Of a DNA stretch of 43,593 bases, positions 1 to 7,049 are shown piece after piece (positions within the stretch are counted from its first letter, which is position 1; each line of letters begins with the position of its first letter). The translations under genes were made by a program, and so were the position numbers. This stretch comes from a virus. The notes beneath the pieces were generated by a model that was not told the DNA's origin, made no database searches, and was given only the letters and a program-made list of their open reading frames with translations. The DNA lies in IMG/VR virus record IMGVR_UViG_3300032676_002149, positions 1 to 43,593 of that record. One strand, given 5' to 3'.

Positions 1-402
1 TCAGTCTTCATCGGGTAGCATGACCGTGATGGCCGGTTCAGGGTTGTCGATGTCCAGCGGGCCGCACACCGCCTTGAGTGTTACAAGGGGCGGCATGCGG
101 TCGCGGTTGTTGTTGCGGACGTGGAGCCGGAAAGTCATCTGCGGGCCACTCGTGCGCCTCGCTGCGCAACGAAGCATCCACACAATGTCCCACAGCCTGC
201 CTTTTTCGTCCTGCGCCTGCACGCCTGCGGGCACGCGCACGTAACTCTCCCACACGGCGCGGGTGAGAAAGACCGGAAACTTCAAGCCCGCTTCGCACGC
301 GACGGCGGACACATCAATCTGCCCACCTTCGGCCAGCGCGTCTTTGCGCGTGTATGCGTAGAGGATTTCTCCGTCGTCGAATGGATTGGCGTTTTCACTC
401 AT
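1..402 (-). CDS. DUF6573-like hypothetical protein
   Basis: This complete 133-residue ORF starts at ATG 402 and stops at base 1. The N-terminus (MSENANPFDDGEILYAYTR, then a DALAEGGQIDVS segment) is the hallmark of small DUF6573-type proteins found on phages and plasmids; this match is from memory of the family. The middle (AVWESYVRVPAG, then a WDIVWMLRCAAR stretch) fits the same family. The function of DUF6573 is unknown. The start overlaps the end of the upstream gene by 8 bases, so it is the last visible member of a coupled minus-strand operon that may continue beyond the window. Confidence 0.7.
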   Translation of the reverse strand: MSENANPFDDGEILYAYTRKDALAEGGQIDVSAVACEAGLKFPVFLTRAVWESYVRVPAGVQAQDEKGRLWDIVWMLRCAARRTSGPQMTFRLHVRNNNRDRMPPLVTLKAVCGPLDIDNPEPAITVMLPDED

Positions 403-1093
403 CGTCGCTTCCCCCGCGTCCGAGCTTGGTTTTCACACTGGCCGAGATCGGCACCACCTTGTCGATGGCGAAGTTCTCGTCCGGCGTGAACAGGGTGTGC
501 CGTGCCGTGTGAAATTCCTTGTTCGGCTTGAACACAGCTTTGGCGCTCAGTGCCGCGCCTGCATTGTGATGGGCGAACAACTCCTGCAATTCCCCGATCA
601 ACGGCTCCACGCTGGCCTCGGGAATCAGGTCACCTTTGATCTTCAACTCGAAGCTCTGCTTGAAGAATTTCGCTCCCTTTTCCCCTGAGACGCGCAAGAT
701 GGCCGCATCATCGGTCGTGCCGCGATAGGAATTGGAGAATCCCACGCGCACTACTTTTTCACCAGCGCGGGCTTCAACCGACGACGCCACGGCCATCTGG
801 CCGCTGTAATGGGAGAAATAGAACTGCTTGGCGAGAACGATCAATTCGCTCTTGTCCAGTTCCAGTGCTCCTTCCAGCGCCTCCAACTGCGCGGCGCGGT
901 CGAGGATTGATGTGACGAGTTCAGCCACCTGCCCATCGGCGTCAGGCATGACGGGATACGTTTTCACCACTCTGCCCGTGGAGGGCTTTGCGGCGATTCC
1001 GGCAAGGTTGAACTTCTTCAACCCGGCGGTTTGTTCTTTTGGCGCGGCAGCGGGTGCTGCTGGCACTACGGTTTCTGTCTTTGTCTTTTTCAT
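395..1093 (-). CDS. Hypothetical early-arm protein, 232 aa
   Basis: I do not recognise this protein. The first 25 residues are Lys/Ala/Pro-rich and look disordered (KTETVVPAAPAAAPKEQ), followed by a compact mixed alpha/beta region. No catalytic motif, signal peptide or membrane segment is visible. There is no good Shine-Dalgarno sequence before ATG 1093. The start overlaps (ATGA) the stop of a 13-codon ORF that begins at palindrome A, so it may depend on translational coupling. It lies directly downstream of the AAA+ gene at 1166-2104 and upstream of the DUF6573-like gene. Confidence 0.8.
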   Translation of the reverse strand: MKKTKTETVVPAAPAAAPKEQTAGLKKFNLAGIAAKPSTGRVVKTYPVMPDADGQVAELVTSILDRAAQLEALEGALELDKSELIVLAKQFYFSHYSGQMAVASSVEARAGEKVVRVGFSNSYRGTTDDAAILRVSGEKGAKFFKQSFELKIKGDLIPEASVEPLIGELQELFAHHNAGAALSAKAVFKPNKEFHTARHTLFTPDENFAIDKVVPISASVKTKLGRGGSDDE

Positions 1094-1131
1094 TGGTTTC
1101 TTTCGGTATTTTGTTGGTTCGCCGCATCCAT
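1090..1131 (-). CDS. Possible 13-aa leader ORF coupled to the next gene
   Basis: A 13-codon ORF (MDAANQQNTERNQ) starts at the ATG formed by the end of palindrome A (GCGTATG) and stops in an ATGA overlap with the gene starting at 1093. The same arrangement occurs at palindrome D before the DNA ligase. If transcription starts at or just before this ATG, the ORF would be translated from a leaderless or nearly leaderless mRNA and would deliver ribosomes to the next gene. It is too short for its amino-acid sequence to be meaningful evidence; the support is positional. Confidence 0.35.
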   Translation of the reverse strand: MDAANQQNTERNQ

Positions 1132-1146
1132 ACGCAGACAGCGTAT
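1130..1146. promoter_or_regulatory. Palindrome A, operator-like site
   Basis: Perfect 6-base arms ATACGC/GCGTAT flank the spacer AGACA. It lies about 40 bases upstream of the gene starting at 1093. On the minus strand it is preceded by a T-run (TTTTTTGCC), and an ATG begins within its last base pairs. It is one of six related sites in the first 11.2 kb and is probably a repressor or activator site overlapping a promoter. Confidence 0.6.
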
Positions 1147-1165
1147 AGTCACGGCAAAAAAGTTT

Positions 1166-2104
1166 TCAGTCATTGTTGAATCCGATGTGACGCTGCTTGC
1201 TTCCGTTCTTTCCGGCGTGATCGTTCTTGGCCTTGCGCACCTGACCTATCTCCTTGAGCAGCATCGCGGCTGTCACTTTCCAGCGGGCCGGGTCTTCCGC
1301 TGTGGAACCGGCGTAGATCGAGTTCACGCAGACATTCAGAATGTCACCACCGCTCAGTCCCTTCGCTTCAATAGCAACAACGGCAAGATCGGCCTGGACA
1401 CGATCAAGGTTGGGCAGATGCATGGCGAACAACTCGCCCCGCATGGCCGCATCGGGCAACCGGAAGCGGATATGCCGCTGGATGCGCCGGAGCAACGCCG
1501 GGTCGTAATTTCTGAACAGGTTCGTGGTGACGATCACCACGCCGTCGAAGCGGTCGAGTTCCTGCATCAGCACGTTGCGGTTCTGATTGATGGACGTGGA
1601 GCAGCTTTCACCGGAATTCACGCGGCGTGAAAGCAGCGAGTCCGCTTCGTCGAAGAAAAGCACGGCGTTATGCTCCTTCGCCTGATTGAACGCGGCGGCG
1701 ATGTGCTTGGCCGTATCTCCGAGATACTTGGAAATCACGGCGCTGTAATCCACCTGATAGAGCGGCTTGGCCAGCTGCAACGCCACGCCCAGGGCGGCGC
1801 GAGTCTTGCCCGTTCCCGGCGGGCCGTAGAAGTTGAGGATGCACCGTCCGCGCTGCGGCTGGATGCTGCTGATGTTCCAGACAGCTTCCAACTGTTCGCG
1901 GTGACGGATTGAGCGCAGACCGGCGAGAATGTCGGTTCTGACTTCCTCATGCAGGATGAGGCGTTCGAGCGCATGATGCGGCTCCGGCTGGACAAGCACG
2001 CCCAGATCAGGCGTAGCGTTTCCGTTTCCCCGGCGGCGCGGGTTTCGGTTGTCTTCGATTACCGCCGCGTCGGGCGGGAGCATGGTTTCAGTTTGGTCAG
2101 GCAT
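1166..2104 (-). CDS. AAA+ ATPase
   Basis: A 312-residue AAA+ protein. Walker A GPPGTGKT is at residues 94-101, Walker B VLFFDEAD at about 148-155, a sensor-1 TTN at 193-195 and an RR pair at 206-207 suited to an arginine finger. The core resembles the FtsH/SpoVK/proteasome-type classic AAA clade. The first 40 residues are Pro/Arg-rich and probably disordered. A clear Shine-Dalgarno sequence (AAGGAG) precedes ATG 2104. A second, different AAA+ gene lies two genes upstream. The role is probably remodelling of a DNA or protein complex in phage replication or in the amidoligase pathway nearby; the substrate cannot be told. Confidence 0.85.
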   Translation of the reverse strand: MPDQTETMLPPDAAVIEDNRNPRRRGNGNATPDLGVLVQPEPHHALERLILHEEVRTDILAGLRSIRHREQLEAVWNISSIQPQRGRCILNFYGPPGTGKTRAALGVALQLAKPLYQVDYSAVISKYLGDTAKHIAAAFNQAKEHNAVLFFDEADSLLSRRVNSGESCSTSINQNRNVLMQELDRFDGVVIVTTNLFRNYDPALLRRIQRHIRFRLPDAAMRGELFAMHLPNLDRVQADLAVVAIEAKGLSGGDILNVCVNSIYAGSTAEDPARWKVTAAMLLKEIGQVRKAKNDHAGKNGSKQRHIGFNND

Positions 2105-2119
2105 GGTGAGTTCTCCTTT

Positions 2120-2233
2120 TCATGCTTCCTTCCTCTCGCAGTTCCGCGACTGAATCCATCCGATTTGCTCGCCATATTTTTCACCATTTTTCGGAGCGGC
2201 CTTCGGTTGGCGCAGAAGTTGAATAGTGTTCAT
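2120..2233 (-). CDS. Small 37-aa protein in the intergenic repeat
   Basis: This ORF starts in an ATGA overlap with the stop of the AAA+ gene at 2230 and stops 15 bases before the next AAA+ start. It begins MNTIQLLRQP and contains KNGEKYGEQIGW, which is encoded by repeat copy 1. A matching NGEKYGDQIGW reading occurs in repeat copy 3. The coupling suggests it is translated. It could be a genuine micro-protein or only a spacer that keeps ribosomes moving between the two ATPase genes. No function can be assigned. Confidence 0.5.
   Translation of the reverse strand: MNTIQLLRQPKAAPKNGEKYGEQIGWIQSRNCERKEA
2151..2222 (-). repeat. Early-arm intergenic repeat, copy 1
   Basis: On the minus strand it reads TCAACTT...GCGCCAACCG, a variable 10-13 bases, then AAAAATGGTGAAAAATATGG followed by AAATCGGATGGATTC. 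Copies 2 and 3 share the whole length, and copy 4 only the second half. Two ATGGTGA/ATGGCGA units lie about one helical turn apart. Confidence 0.7.
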
Positions 2234-2889
2234 CGCGCTCCCTCCCAATCCATCCACGTTTCCAAATCGGCCAACGCCGCTCTAACGCAGCCGCCGCTGC
2301 CCACGGCGATTTGCGTAGCTACTGCCTTCGGCGTTTTCCAACGGCGCATCAGGAACCCGGCGATTTCATCGGTGTCAGGCGCGGCGAGTTTCACGGACTG
2401 GAACCGTGTCTGAAACCGTTCCGTCAGCAGATCGATTTGAAGGTTGCTTGTGCCGATGAACGCCTTGCCTGGCGGCAGCTTGTCCAGATAGGTCAACAGA
2501 ATGTCCTGCGCGTCCTTCGTGCATCGGTCGAGTTCATTGACGATCTTGACCGACCAATCGCTGAACAGGCTGCCGTAAGCCAGCGACGCCATCCACTGCC
2601 GCACCAAATCGACTGTCACTTCCTTCCCGTTGTAATCTTCGACGCTCATGCGGATGCCGCCGGTGAGTTCAGCGGCCACCAACTCCGCAATCGTGGTCTT
2701 GCCCACGCCCGGCGGCCCGTAGAGCAGCAACTTGCAACTGCCCGTGCGCTGGTCGCGCAAACGGCGGGCTTTTGTCACATGCGCCCTGGCCACGTCGCGG
2801 GCCTGCCCGATCAAATCATCGGGAATCGCAGGCCGGAAACTCATCGGCGACGGAGCGCGTTTGATTTTTCGTTCAGCGACCGCTGGCAT
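2230..2889 (-). CDS. AAA+ ATPase, clamp-loader/RuvB-like
   Basis: A 219-residue P-loop ATPase. Walker A GPPGVGKT is at residues 58-65. A Walker B-like strand KIVNELDR lies at about 115-122, with NEL in place of the usual DEx. A sensor-1 GTSN is at 146-149. The body resembles the small ATPase lobe of clamp-loader or Holliday-junction helicase subunits but lacks a long C-terminal lid or collar domain. The start ATG 2889 is preceded by AAAGGAGG and overlaps the end of the 59-residue gene upstream. With the other AAA+ protein and the ligase it may act in replication or recombination; this is inferred from context. Confidence 0.8.
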   Translation of the reverse strand: MPAVAERKIKRAPSPMSFRPAIPDDLIGQARDVARAHVTKARRLRDQRTGSCKLLLYGPPGVGKTTIAELVAAELTGGIRMSVEDYNGKEVTVDLVRQWMASLAYGSLFSDWSVKIVNELDRCTKDAQDILLTYLDKLPPGKAFIGTSNLQIDLLTERFQTRFQSVKLAAPDTDEIAGFLMRRWKTPKAVATQIAVGSGGCVRAALADLETWMDWEGAR

Positions 2890-3052
2890 ACGATCCTCCT
2901 TTCTCCGCTACGCGAAGGGTTGGATAATCGATTTCGCGCAGCCTTGCGGCCACGGCCACCGCGCCTTTGCGATAGACCGTGACCGCCAGCAATTCGCCGT
3001 TCACATAAACAGCGAAAAACCGCGCACCGTATTTGCGAATGGCAACGCTCAT
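2873..3052 (-). CDS. Small hypothetical protein, 59 aa
   Basis: The start ATG overlaps the stop of the upstream HTH-protein gene (TAATG), and the stop lies 17 bases inside the AAA+ gene, so it is tightly packed in the operon. The sequence (MSVAIRKYGARFFAVYVNGE, then LLAVTVYRKGA) looks like a small beta-rich domain of the kind seen in many phage accessory proteins. No motif is recognised. Confidence 0.6.
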   Translation of the reverse strand: MSVAIRKYGARFFAVYVNGELLAVTVYRKGAVAVAARLREIDYPTLRVAEKGGSYASGR

Positions 3053-3669
3053 TACCAGTTCTCCCTCCGGATGCGGGCTTTGACCGTGTTGATCGACAGA
3101 TCGAAGTGCGCCGCCGTCTGCTTCGGGCTTTTGTTCCGGCTGTAAAACCGGCGCACCATCACCCAGTTCACATCCGCGACTGTCCGTCCGCTGATTTGCC
3201 GTGCCTTGCGCGGGCGGTGAGTCCGTGCGGCTGGCGTGGCTGGCACCGCAGGCGTTTCCGGTGCCGGAGTTTCAGCCCCGTTTGCGGGCGTGGATTCGCG
3301 TTGGAAGGCGTCGAACCGGCGGCGGGTTGTGCCGGATTGTCCCGCTGATTCCAGCCCACCGAGCCGCTGCTCGATGGGACGCAGCCGCGCGCCGATGGCA
3401 TCGGTCACCGCCGAACCGATCAACGCTTCCAAGTTCACATTGCCCGAACGCCCGTTCCGGCTGAGAACCACTTCCGCAACCCGTGCATTGACCAGTTCCT
3501 TGATCAACTCGACGGGGATTTCCGTGATCGAATAGACCACTCCGGTCAGGCTTTGCAGCCCGAGCACGGACTTCATCTGCTCACGCGCCGTGCGCGGACT
3601 GTCGGCCTGCACACGGTCGTCAAAGACGATCCGCCCGGCCTTGCTTGCGATTAACTTGAACAACTTCAT
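3052..3669 (-). CDS. HTH-containing DNA-binding protein
   Basis: A 205-residue protein with three parts: an alpha/beta N-terminus (residues 1-110), a Pro/Ala/Thr-rich linker (about 125-160) and a C-terminal helix-turn-helix (PKQTAAHFDLSINTVKARIR, about 183-202). The HTH resembles those of resolvases and homeodomain-like recombination factors. The long linker suggests the HTH tethers an N-terminal interaction domain to DNA. Palindrome B lies about 105 bases upstream, inside the previous gene, and could control it. A role in replication initiation or transcription is possible; the target is unknown. Confidence 0.7.
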   Translation of the reverse strand: MKLFKLIASKAGRIVFDDRVQADSPRTAREQMKSVLGLQSLTGVVYSITEIPVELIKELVNARVAEVVLSRNGRSGNVNLEALIGSAVTDAIGARLRPIEQRLGGLESAGQSGTTRRRFDAFQRESTPANGAETPAPETPAVPATPAARTHRPRKARQISGRTVADVNWVMVRRFYSRNKSPKQTAAHFDLSINTVKARIRRENW

Positions 3670-3671
3670 TT

Positions 3672-4370
3672 TTATACTCCTTCAAGACCAGTGGTTTTCT
3701 CTTTCGGAGCGAACATCAGCGACAACTGGCCCATCCTTGCCGCGTATGCATCGCGTGCAGCCTGCACGCCTCTATCCGCAGACAGCGGATAGTTACCCCA
3801 AAAACTTTGTTTCACCGGAAGCCGGTGAACGAAATTCGTATTGCTCACCTGCATCCCTTTGAATTCCTCCCATTCGCCGTAGAGCGTGGTCGCTTTGTTG
3901 CCCAGCACGACCCAACGCCCTGGCAGCTTTTCAAGAACGTGCTGCCCCAAATGATCAACCAGCACCGCCGCAGCGCGGGTGTCGCTCATCGGGCCGTCGA
4001 TGTCGTCATGGCCACCGAGGCTCACCAGACGGTCGAGCGCTTCCTCCCAGCCGCCCCACGTTCCATTGTGGAAAAGCACGGCTTTCGTTTTTCCATGAAA
4101 AGCAAGACCGGCAGTGCGACTCACGGGGAATGGGTGACAGAGACGCGGATTCACGCCGCCGACGCTTGCCCATCGGAAATGAATCACGATCTCGCCTTTC
4201 ACATCACGGATTAGGCGGCTGAGTTGGCCAACTTTCAGATTCTTGTGCCAATAGACTCGGTTCCGTTCCCGCCATGCCATGCCCGCTCCGTGCGGGTTGG
4301 CTTCGTGGCAGGCGCGCAGGATTTCATCTGAGGGACGGATTTTGGGCGGACAAACAAGGATTACACACAT
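3672..4370 (-). CDS. Class II glutamine amidotransferase-like protein
   Basis: A 232-residue Ntn-hydrolase fold protein. Cys2 immediately follows the initiator Met, as needed for the N-terminal nucleophile of class II amidotransferases after Met removal. IHFRWAS (63-69) matches the HTRWAT-type strand, and HNGTWGG (101-107) supplies the conserved NG of the oxyanion/glutamine site. The NPHGAGMAW stretch (25-33) also fits the family. Expected reaction: glutamine hydrolysis to supply ammonia, or a related amide transfer. It lies 20 bases downstream of an amidoligase-family gene, so the two probably act together. Palindrome B lies inside its 3' end and encodes part of NYPLSADRG. Confidence 0.75.
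   Translation of the reverse strand: MCVILVCPPKIRPSDEILRACHEANPHGAGMAWRERNRVYWHKNLKVGQLSRLIRDVKGEIVIHFRWASVGGVNPRLCHPFPVSRTAGLAFHGKTKAVLFHNGTWGGWEEALDRLVSLGGHDDIDGPMSDTRAAAVLVDHLGQHVLEKLPGRWVVLGNKATTLYGEWEEFKGMQVSNTNFVHRLPVKQSFWGNYPLSADRGVQAARDAYAARMGQLSLMFAPKEKTTGLEGV
3772..3792. promoter_or_regulatory. Palindrome B, operator-like site within a coding region
   Basis: This is the longest copy, with perfect 8-base arms CTATCCGC and GCGGATAG around AGACA. It lies within the end of the amidotransferase gene and about 105 bases before the next gene. On the minus strand it is preceded by GTTTTTGGGG, like the T-runs before copies A, C and D. Confidence 0.55.
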
Positions 4371-4390
4371 AGGATTTTAGAATTGAGAAT

Positions 4391-5362
4391 TCACAGGCTG
4401 GCGTCGGGGAAGCGTTCGTCGAACTTGCGGCAAAGCCGCATCGCTTCGGCTTTGAAGGTTTCAAGGCGCTGGTGGAGCGGGCCGAACACTCCGAGTGCAA
4501 CCGGGCGGTTGCTCCCATTCCATCCGAGATAATCCCAGAGGAACTCGACCGCGCTCACCGCAGAGGCCGTGCGCTTGGTTTGCAGTTTGTTCTTCTTGAA
4601 CGCGCCGAGGCACTGGACTTCCGATGCCCGGCGGCAGAGTCCAAGCACGGTCGCCAAGTGATGCAGAATTTTGTTCAAGCTCACCGTGCCAGCGAACACC
4701 CTGAACTCAATGGCTCCGGCATACCAGGTCGGCCCGTGGCGGAAAATCTTTTGGAAATTCACCATCCCGCGTCCACAGGCAACGGCGGCGCGTTCCTTGT
4801 CGGTCACGCTGCTTGTGGCGACGATGGTGCGCATGTGCTTGGCGACATCGGACGCCAGCGTATGGCTGTAACGGTTCAGATGGCGTCCGCTGCCCGTTTG
4901 ACCGTAGAGACTGCGAGCGTGCCACTGCGCAATGTGGGCAATCTTTCTCACAAACTCGCTCACCTTGCCCGCATCGCTGGAACCGATCACCGATTCGATG
5001 CCCACGGTGATATGGACTCCGCACGAGGCATCCACTTTGGCACCGATCACGTTCAGCCATTCCACAAACCGGCATAGATGCTCAACGCCATCTTCCCCGT
5101 AGAGAATGGGCGAGACAAACTCACAGGGCATCTCACCCGGCTGGCAAACAATGGAGCCGTCCCGGTCAGCCCGCCATGTGCTGCCCATAAACTTTGGCGC
5201 GGCGACGCGGGAGCCGGCCAGGTCGATACCGCCTTGGACGGGGCGGCCACTGTGATAACCGCCGACTTCTATGCCGCATGAAAGCGGGATTTTCGTTTCG
5301 AGTTCAATGCCGAAGCGGATGGCTGCGGCTTTGGTATCTTGAGGGCGTGACTTGGTTTTCAT
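4391..5362 (-). CDS. Amidoligase-family enzyme (COOH-NH2 ligase)
   Basis: A 323-residue protein with the hallmarks of the amidoligase_2 family (glutamine-synthetase/COOH-NH2 ligase fold): FGIELET (17-23), ADRDGSI (65-71), CEFVSPIL (80-87) and CGVHITVGI (114-122). These positions normally supply the metal- and ATP-binding Glu/Asp/His residues. Family members form amide or peptide bonds using ATP. The next gene encodes a class II amidotransferase, a partnership described for this family. I chose ATG 5362 because it overlaps the upstream small ORF (ATGA) and lies 3 bases after palindrome C; there is no strong Shine-Dalgarno. The substrate (peptide tag, nucleotide or cell-wall precursor) is unknown. 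Confidence 0.8.
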   Translation of the reverse strand: MKTKSRPQDTKAAAIRFGIELETKIPLSCGIEVGGYHSGRPVQGGIDLAGSRVAAPKFMGSTWRADRDGSIVCQPGEMPCEFVSPILYGEDGVEHLCRFVEWLNVIGAKVDASCGVHITVGIESVIGSSDAGKVSEFVRKIAHIAQWHARSLYGQTGSGRHLNRYSHTLASDVAKHMRTIVATSSVTDKERAAVACGRGMVNFQKIFRHGPTWYAGAIEFRVFAGTVSLNKILHHLATVLGLCRRASEVQCLGAFKKNKLQTKRTASAVSAVEFLWDYLGWNGSNRPVALGVFGPLHQRLETFKAEAMRLCRKFDERFPDASL

Positions 5363-5553
5363 ATATCCGCTGTCTGCGTATAGGTTGCGCAAATAAAAAC
5401 CGGCTCACCGGCTTGCTTTGTTTTGGGATTGGTTGCTTTCATTGTCCTGAGCCTCGTTCGCCAGTTGCGCGTGAGTCCATCAGTATTGATCACCATATTT
5501 TTCACCATTTTTCGTGGGCAAACGCGGTTGGCGCGAAAGTTGAGGCGGTTCAC
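5359..5553 (-). CDS. Small 64-aa ORF coupled at both ends
   Basis: It starts at a GTG overlapping the DNA-ligase stop (GTGA) and ends in an ATGA overlap with the amidoligase start. It contains LNFRANR, then RKMVKNMVINTDGL, both encoded by repeat copy 2. Its last codons run through palindrome C. The double coupling argues that ribosomes cross it. It may be a real micro-protein or a translated spacer. A similar MVKN...DGL peptide appears in the coupled ORF at 9504-9608. Confidence 0.45.
   Translation of the reverse strand: MNRLNFRANRVCPRKMVKNMVINTDGLTRNWRTRLRTMKATNPKTKQAGEPVFICATYTQTADI
5365..5381. promoter_or_regulatory. Palindrome C, operator-like site
   Basis: Arms ATCCGC/GCGTAT surround TGTCT (plus strand). 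It lies 3 bases upstream of the amidoligase ATG, where it would cover any ribosome-binding site or the transcription start. On the minus strand TTTTTATTTGCGC precedes it. Confidence 0.6.
5473..5543 (-). repeat. Early-arm intergenic repeat, copy 2
   Basis: Full-length copy, reading TCAACTTTCGCGCCAACCG, then GAAAAATGGTGAAAAATATG and GTGATCAATACTGATGGACTC on the minus strand. It lies between the ligase and amidoligase genes, inside the coupled 64-residue ORF. Confidence 0.7.
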
Positions 5554-6422
5554 AAATCCCACGCTTCCCTGAACCCGATGAACTTCGGGAACCGGGGCGC
5601 TTCCTTCGCGCCGCTCGGCTGGTGCTTAAACTTCACCATGCGCCCAATCACAGCGTCCCGGTTCGCCCAGATGCTCGCGGCGGTTTCCTGATCAAATCCG
5701 CTCAGGCGAAACTCGATGCCCGTGGTGACATCTCTCACGAGGAACGCTCCCAGCGTGCCGCGTCCGACCTTGTTCTCTTTGCAACTGGAACGCTTGGTGC
5801 GCCCGAATGCGTCTTTCTCGGCGGGATTGAGATTGCTCATTCCCTCAATGCAATCGAGCACCACGGCCTCGGCGTCCTCGAACCGCTTGATCTTCAGCAG
5901 GAATCCTTCGTTCTCCGTGGAACGTCCACATTTGTAAGGGGAGTCTGGTGTCCTGACCATCACGCCCTCGTATCCCTCGGCCAGACAGCGTTCCTCGTAA
6001 GCCGCAAGCGCCGTCATATTGCGAATCTCAACGGGCAGGACTTTCACCACCCGCTCAAACTCCGGCAGCCGCGCCAGTTCCTGCATCCGGCAAGCATAGG
6101 GAACGTCGCAGCCTTCGTTAACATAATCGAATACATGGAACTCGAAGTCCGGTTCGCCGGACTCGCGACCGATGTGACCGGCGGTTTCACTGAACGTGGC
6201 ATTGCGGACGATCAATTCCCCGTCGAGACCGTCTGGCAGGTTGGCTTCAATCCATCGGCGGGTGAACTGGTTTGAGACTGGCTTGAAGGAGCGGGTCATC
6301 GCCCGACTGTTGATCTTCAGGCAGCGAATGCCGTCGAGCTTTGGCGTGGCGAACACGGGAAAGCGCAGACAGTGTGGGCGCTCGCATTTCCCGGCGAGCA
6401 TCGGTTTTACTATGGGACTCAT
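5550..6422 (-). CDS. ATP-dependent DNA ligase
   Basis: A 290-residue minimal ATP-dependent DNA ligase of phage type. Motif I PKLDG places the adenylated lysine at Lys28, followed by DGE (67-69), motif IIIa FHVFDY (95-100), motif IV EGVMVR (152-157) and motif V LLKIKR (175-180). The C-terminal 100 residues fit an OB-fold domain. It seals nicks using ATP during phage replication or repair. The start ATG 6422 has AAAGGAAA upstream and overlaps the stop of a 42-codon ORF (ATGA). Palindrome D lies 124 bases upstream. Confidence 0.92.
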   Translation of the reverse strand: MSPIVKPMLAGKCERPHCLRFPVFATPKLDGIRCLKINSRAMTRSFKPVSNQFTRRWIEANLPDGLDGELIVRNATFSETAGHIGRESGEPDFEFHVFDYVNEGCDVPYACRMQELARLPEFERVVKVLPVEIRNMTALAAYEERCLAEGYEGVMVRTPDSPYKCGRSTENEGFLLKIKRFEDAEAVVLDCIEGMSNLNPAEKDAFGRTKRSSCKENKVGRGTLGAFLVRDVTTGIEFRLSGFDQETAASIWANRDAVIGRMVKFKHQPSGAKEAPRFPKFIGFREAWDL

Positions 6423-6547
6423 TGTGGTGTTTCCTTTCGGTTTTTGTTGGTTTTCAGGCTGCGAAGCAGCGCGCCGGTCTCGGCGAGCCACTTCGCAAAA
6501 ATGGCGTGCAAGAGCAGGGAGAGAAGCGAAGTCAATGGATGGCGCAT
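6419..6547 (-). CDS. Possible 42-aa leader protein before the ligase
   Basis: The ORF begins at the ATG at the end of palindrome D (GCGTATG) and ends in an ATGA overlap with the ligase start. Its sequence begins MRHPLTSLLSLLLHAIF, a short hydrophobic stretch, and ends in a basic tail (KTNKNRKETPQ). The layout matches the 13-codon ORF at palindrome A. It could be a coupled leader or a small membrane-active peptide; there is no ribosome-binding site before it. Confidence 0.4.
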   Translation of the reverse strand: MRHPLTSLLSLLLHAIFAKWLAETGALLRSLKTNKNRKETPQ

Positions 6548-6562
6548 ACGCAGACAACGTAT
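6546..6562. promoter_or_regulatory. Palindrome D, operator-like site
   Basis: Arms ATACGC/ACGTAT surround AGACA. It lies upstream of the ligase with its leader ORF. On the minus strand CTTTTTGCGCC precedes it, and an ATG starts at its end. Confidence 0.6.
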
Positions 6563-6565
6563 AGA

Positions 6566-6784
6566 TTAGGCGCAAAAAGAGAGCTGGCCGTCGGGCGCGA
6601 TGACCGACAGCCTGCCGATGATTTTGGCGAGGTTGAATTTGCGGAGCCCACGATTTTCCACATCAAACACGGTGATCAGACCGCCGCTGCGAATGGTTTG
6701 TTCCGACGTTACAAAGCGCATTGTGCGGGCTTCACCGCTGGCTTTGATGAAGGTTCCGACATATTGGGGTTTTGGCGTTTTCAT
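6566..6784 (-). CDS. Small protein, possibly WYL_2/SH3-like
   Basis: A 72-residue protein starting at ATG 6784. The sequence (MKTPKPQYVGTFIKASGEA, then a TMRFVTSEQ and a ITVFDVENRGLRKFNLAKI segment) has the pattern of small Sm/SH3-like beta barrels (DUF2693/WYL_2) common in phage replication regions. This assignment is by pattern only. The start overlaps a preceding open frame through repeat copy 3 (ATGA). A role in nucleic-acid binding would fit the context but is not shown. Confidence 0.55.
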   Translation of the reverse strand: MKTPKPQYVGTFIKASGEARTMRFVTSEQTIRSGGLITVFDVENRGLRKFNLAKIIGRLSVIAPDGQLSFCA

Positions 6785-6812
6785 GTCTGAACCTCTTCCA
6801 CCGGTCCTCGCG

Positions 6813-6884
6813 GAGTCCATCCGATTTGATCACCATATTTTTCACCATTTGTCGTGGTAGGGGTGCGGTTGGCGCGGAAATTGA
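6813..6884 (-). repeat. Early-arm intergenic repeat, copy 3
   Basis: Full-length copy upstream of the 72-residue gene. One frame reads LNFRANR, then TNGEKYGDQIGW, and stops in an ATGA overlap with ATG 6784, although no ATG, GTG or well-placed start is visible for that frame. Another frame reads MVKNMVIKSDGL and runs into the next gene. In copy 2 LNFRANR continues into MVKN instead, so the two halves have shifted frame relative to each other. Confidence 0.65.
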
Positions 6885-6924
6885 GTCGGATTGCTTTCGC
6901 ACGCAGAATTTGATACGAACGGCC

Positions 6925-7017
6925 ATGCCCAATCAGCAAAGAATGGAAGCCCTAAAAGAATTTCCGTCGCTCAAAGCATGGCTCGACGGCGACTTTGGGA
7001 AGCGTGTCACAGATTGA
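6925..7017 (+). CDS. Doubtful 30-aa ORF
   Basis: This short plus-strand ORF (MPNQQRMEALKEFPSLKAW, then a DGDFGKRVTD end) reads like amphipathic coding sequence but has no ribosome-binding site. It lies between repeat copy 3 and the plus-strand gene at 7050. The 265-base gap between the genes starting at 6784 and 7050 otherwise holds only repeat copy 3. Confidence 0.2.
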   Translation: MPNQQRMEALKEFPSLKAWLDGDFGKRVTD

Positions 7018-7049
7018 CCGACGAGCAGAGAGCATTTTAGAATGTTGAG

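Noticed and set aside
1031-1630. Plus-strand 199-codon frame across the start of two early genes
   Set aside because: It runs antisense to the AAA+ gene, whose Walker motifs are clear, and shows no domain or ribosome-binding site.
2311-2982. Plus-strand 223-codon frame antisense to the clamp-loader-like gene
   Set aside because: GC-rich third positions of the real gene keep the opposite frame open; no motif is present.
3771-3792. Palindromes as rho-independent terminators
   Set aside because: The stems are short, not GC-rich enough in all copies, and are not followed by T-runs in the direction of transcription; they lie at gene starts.
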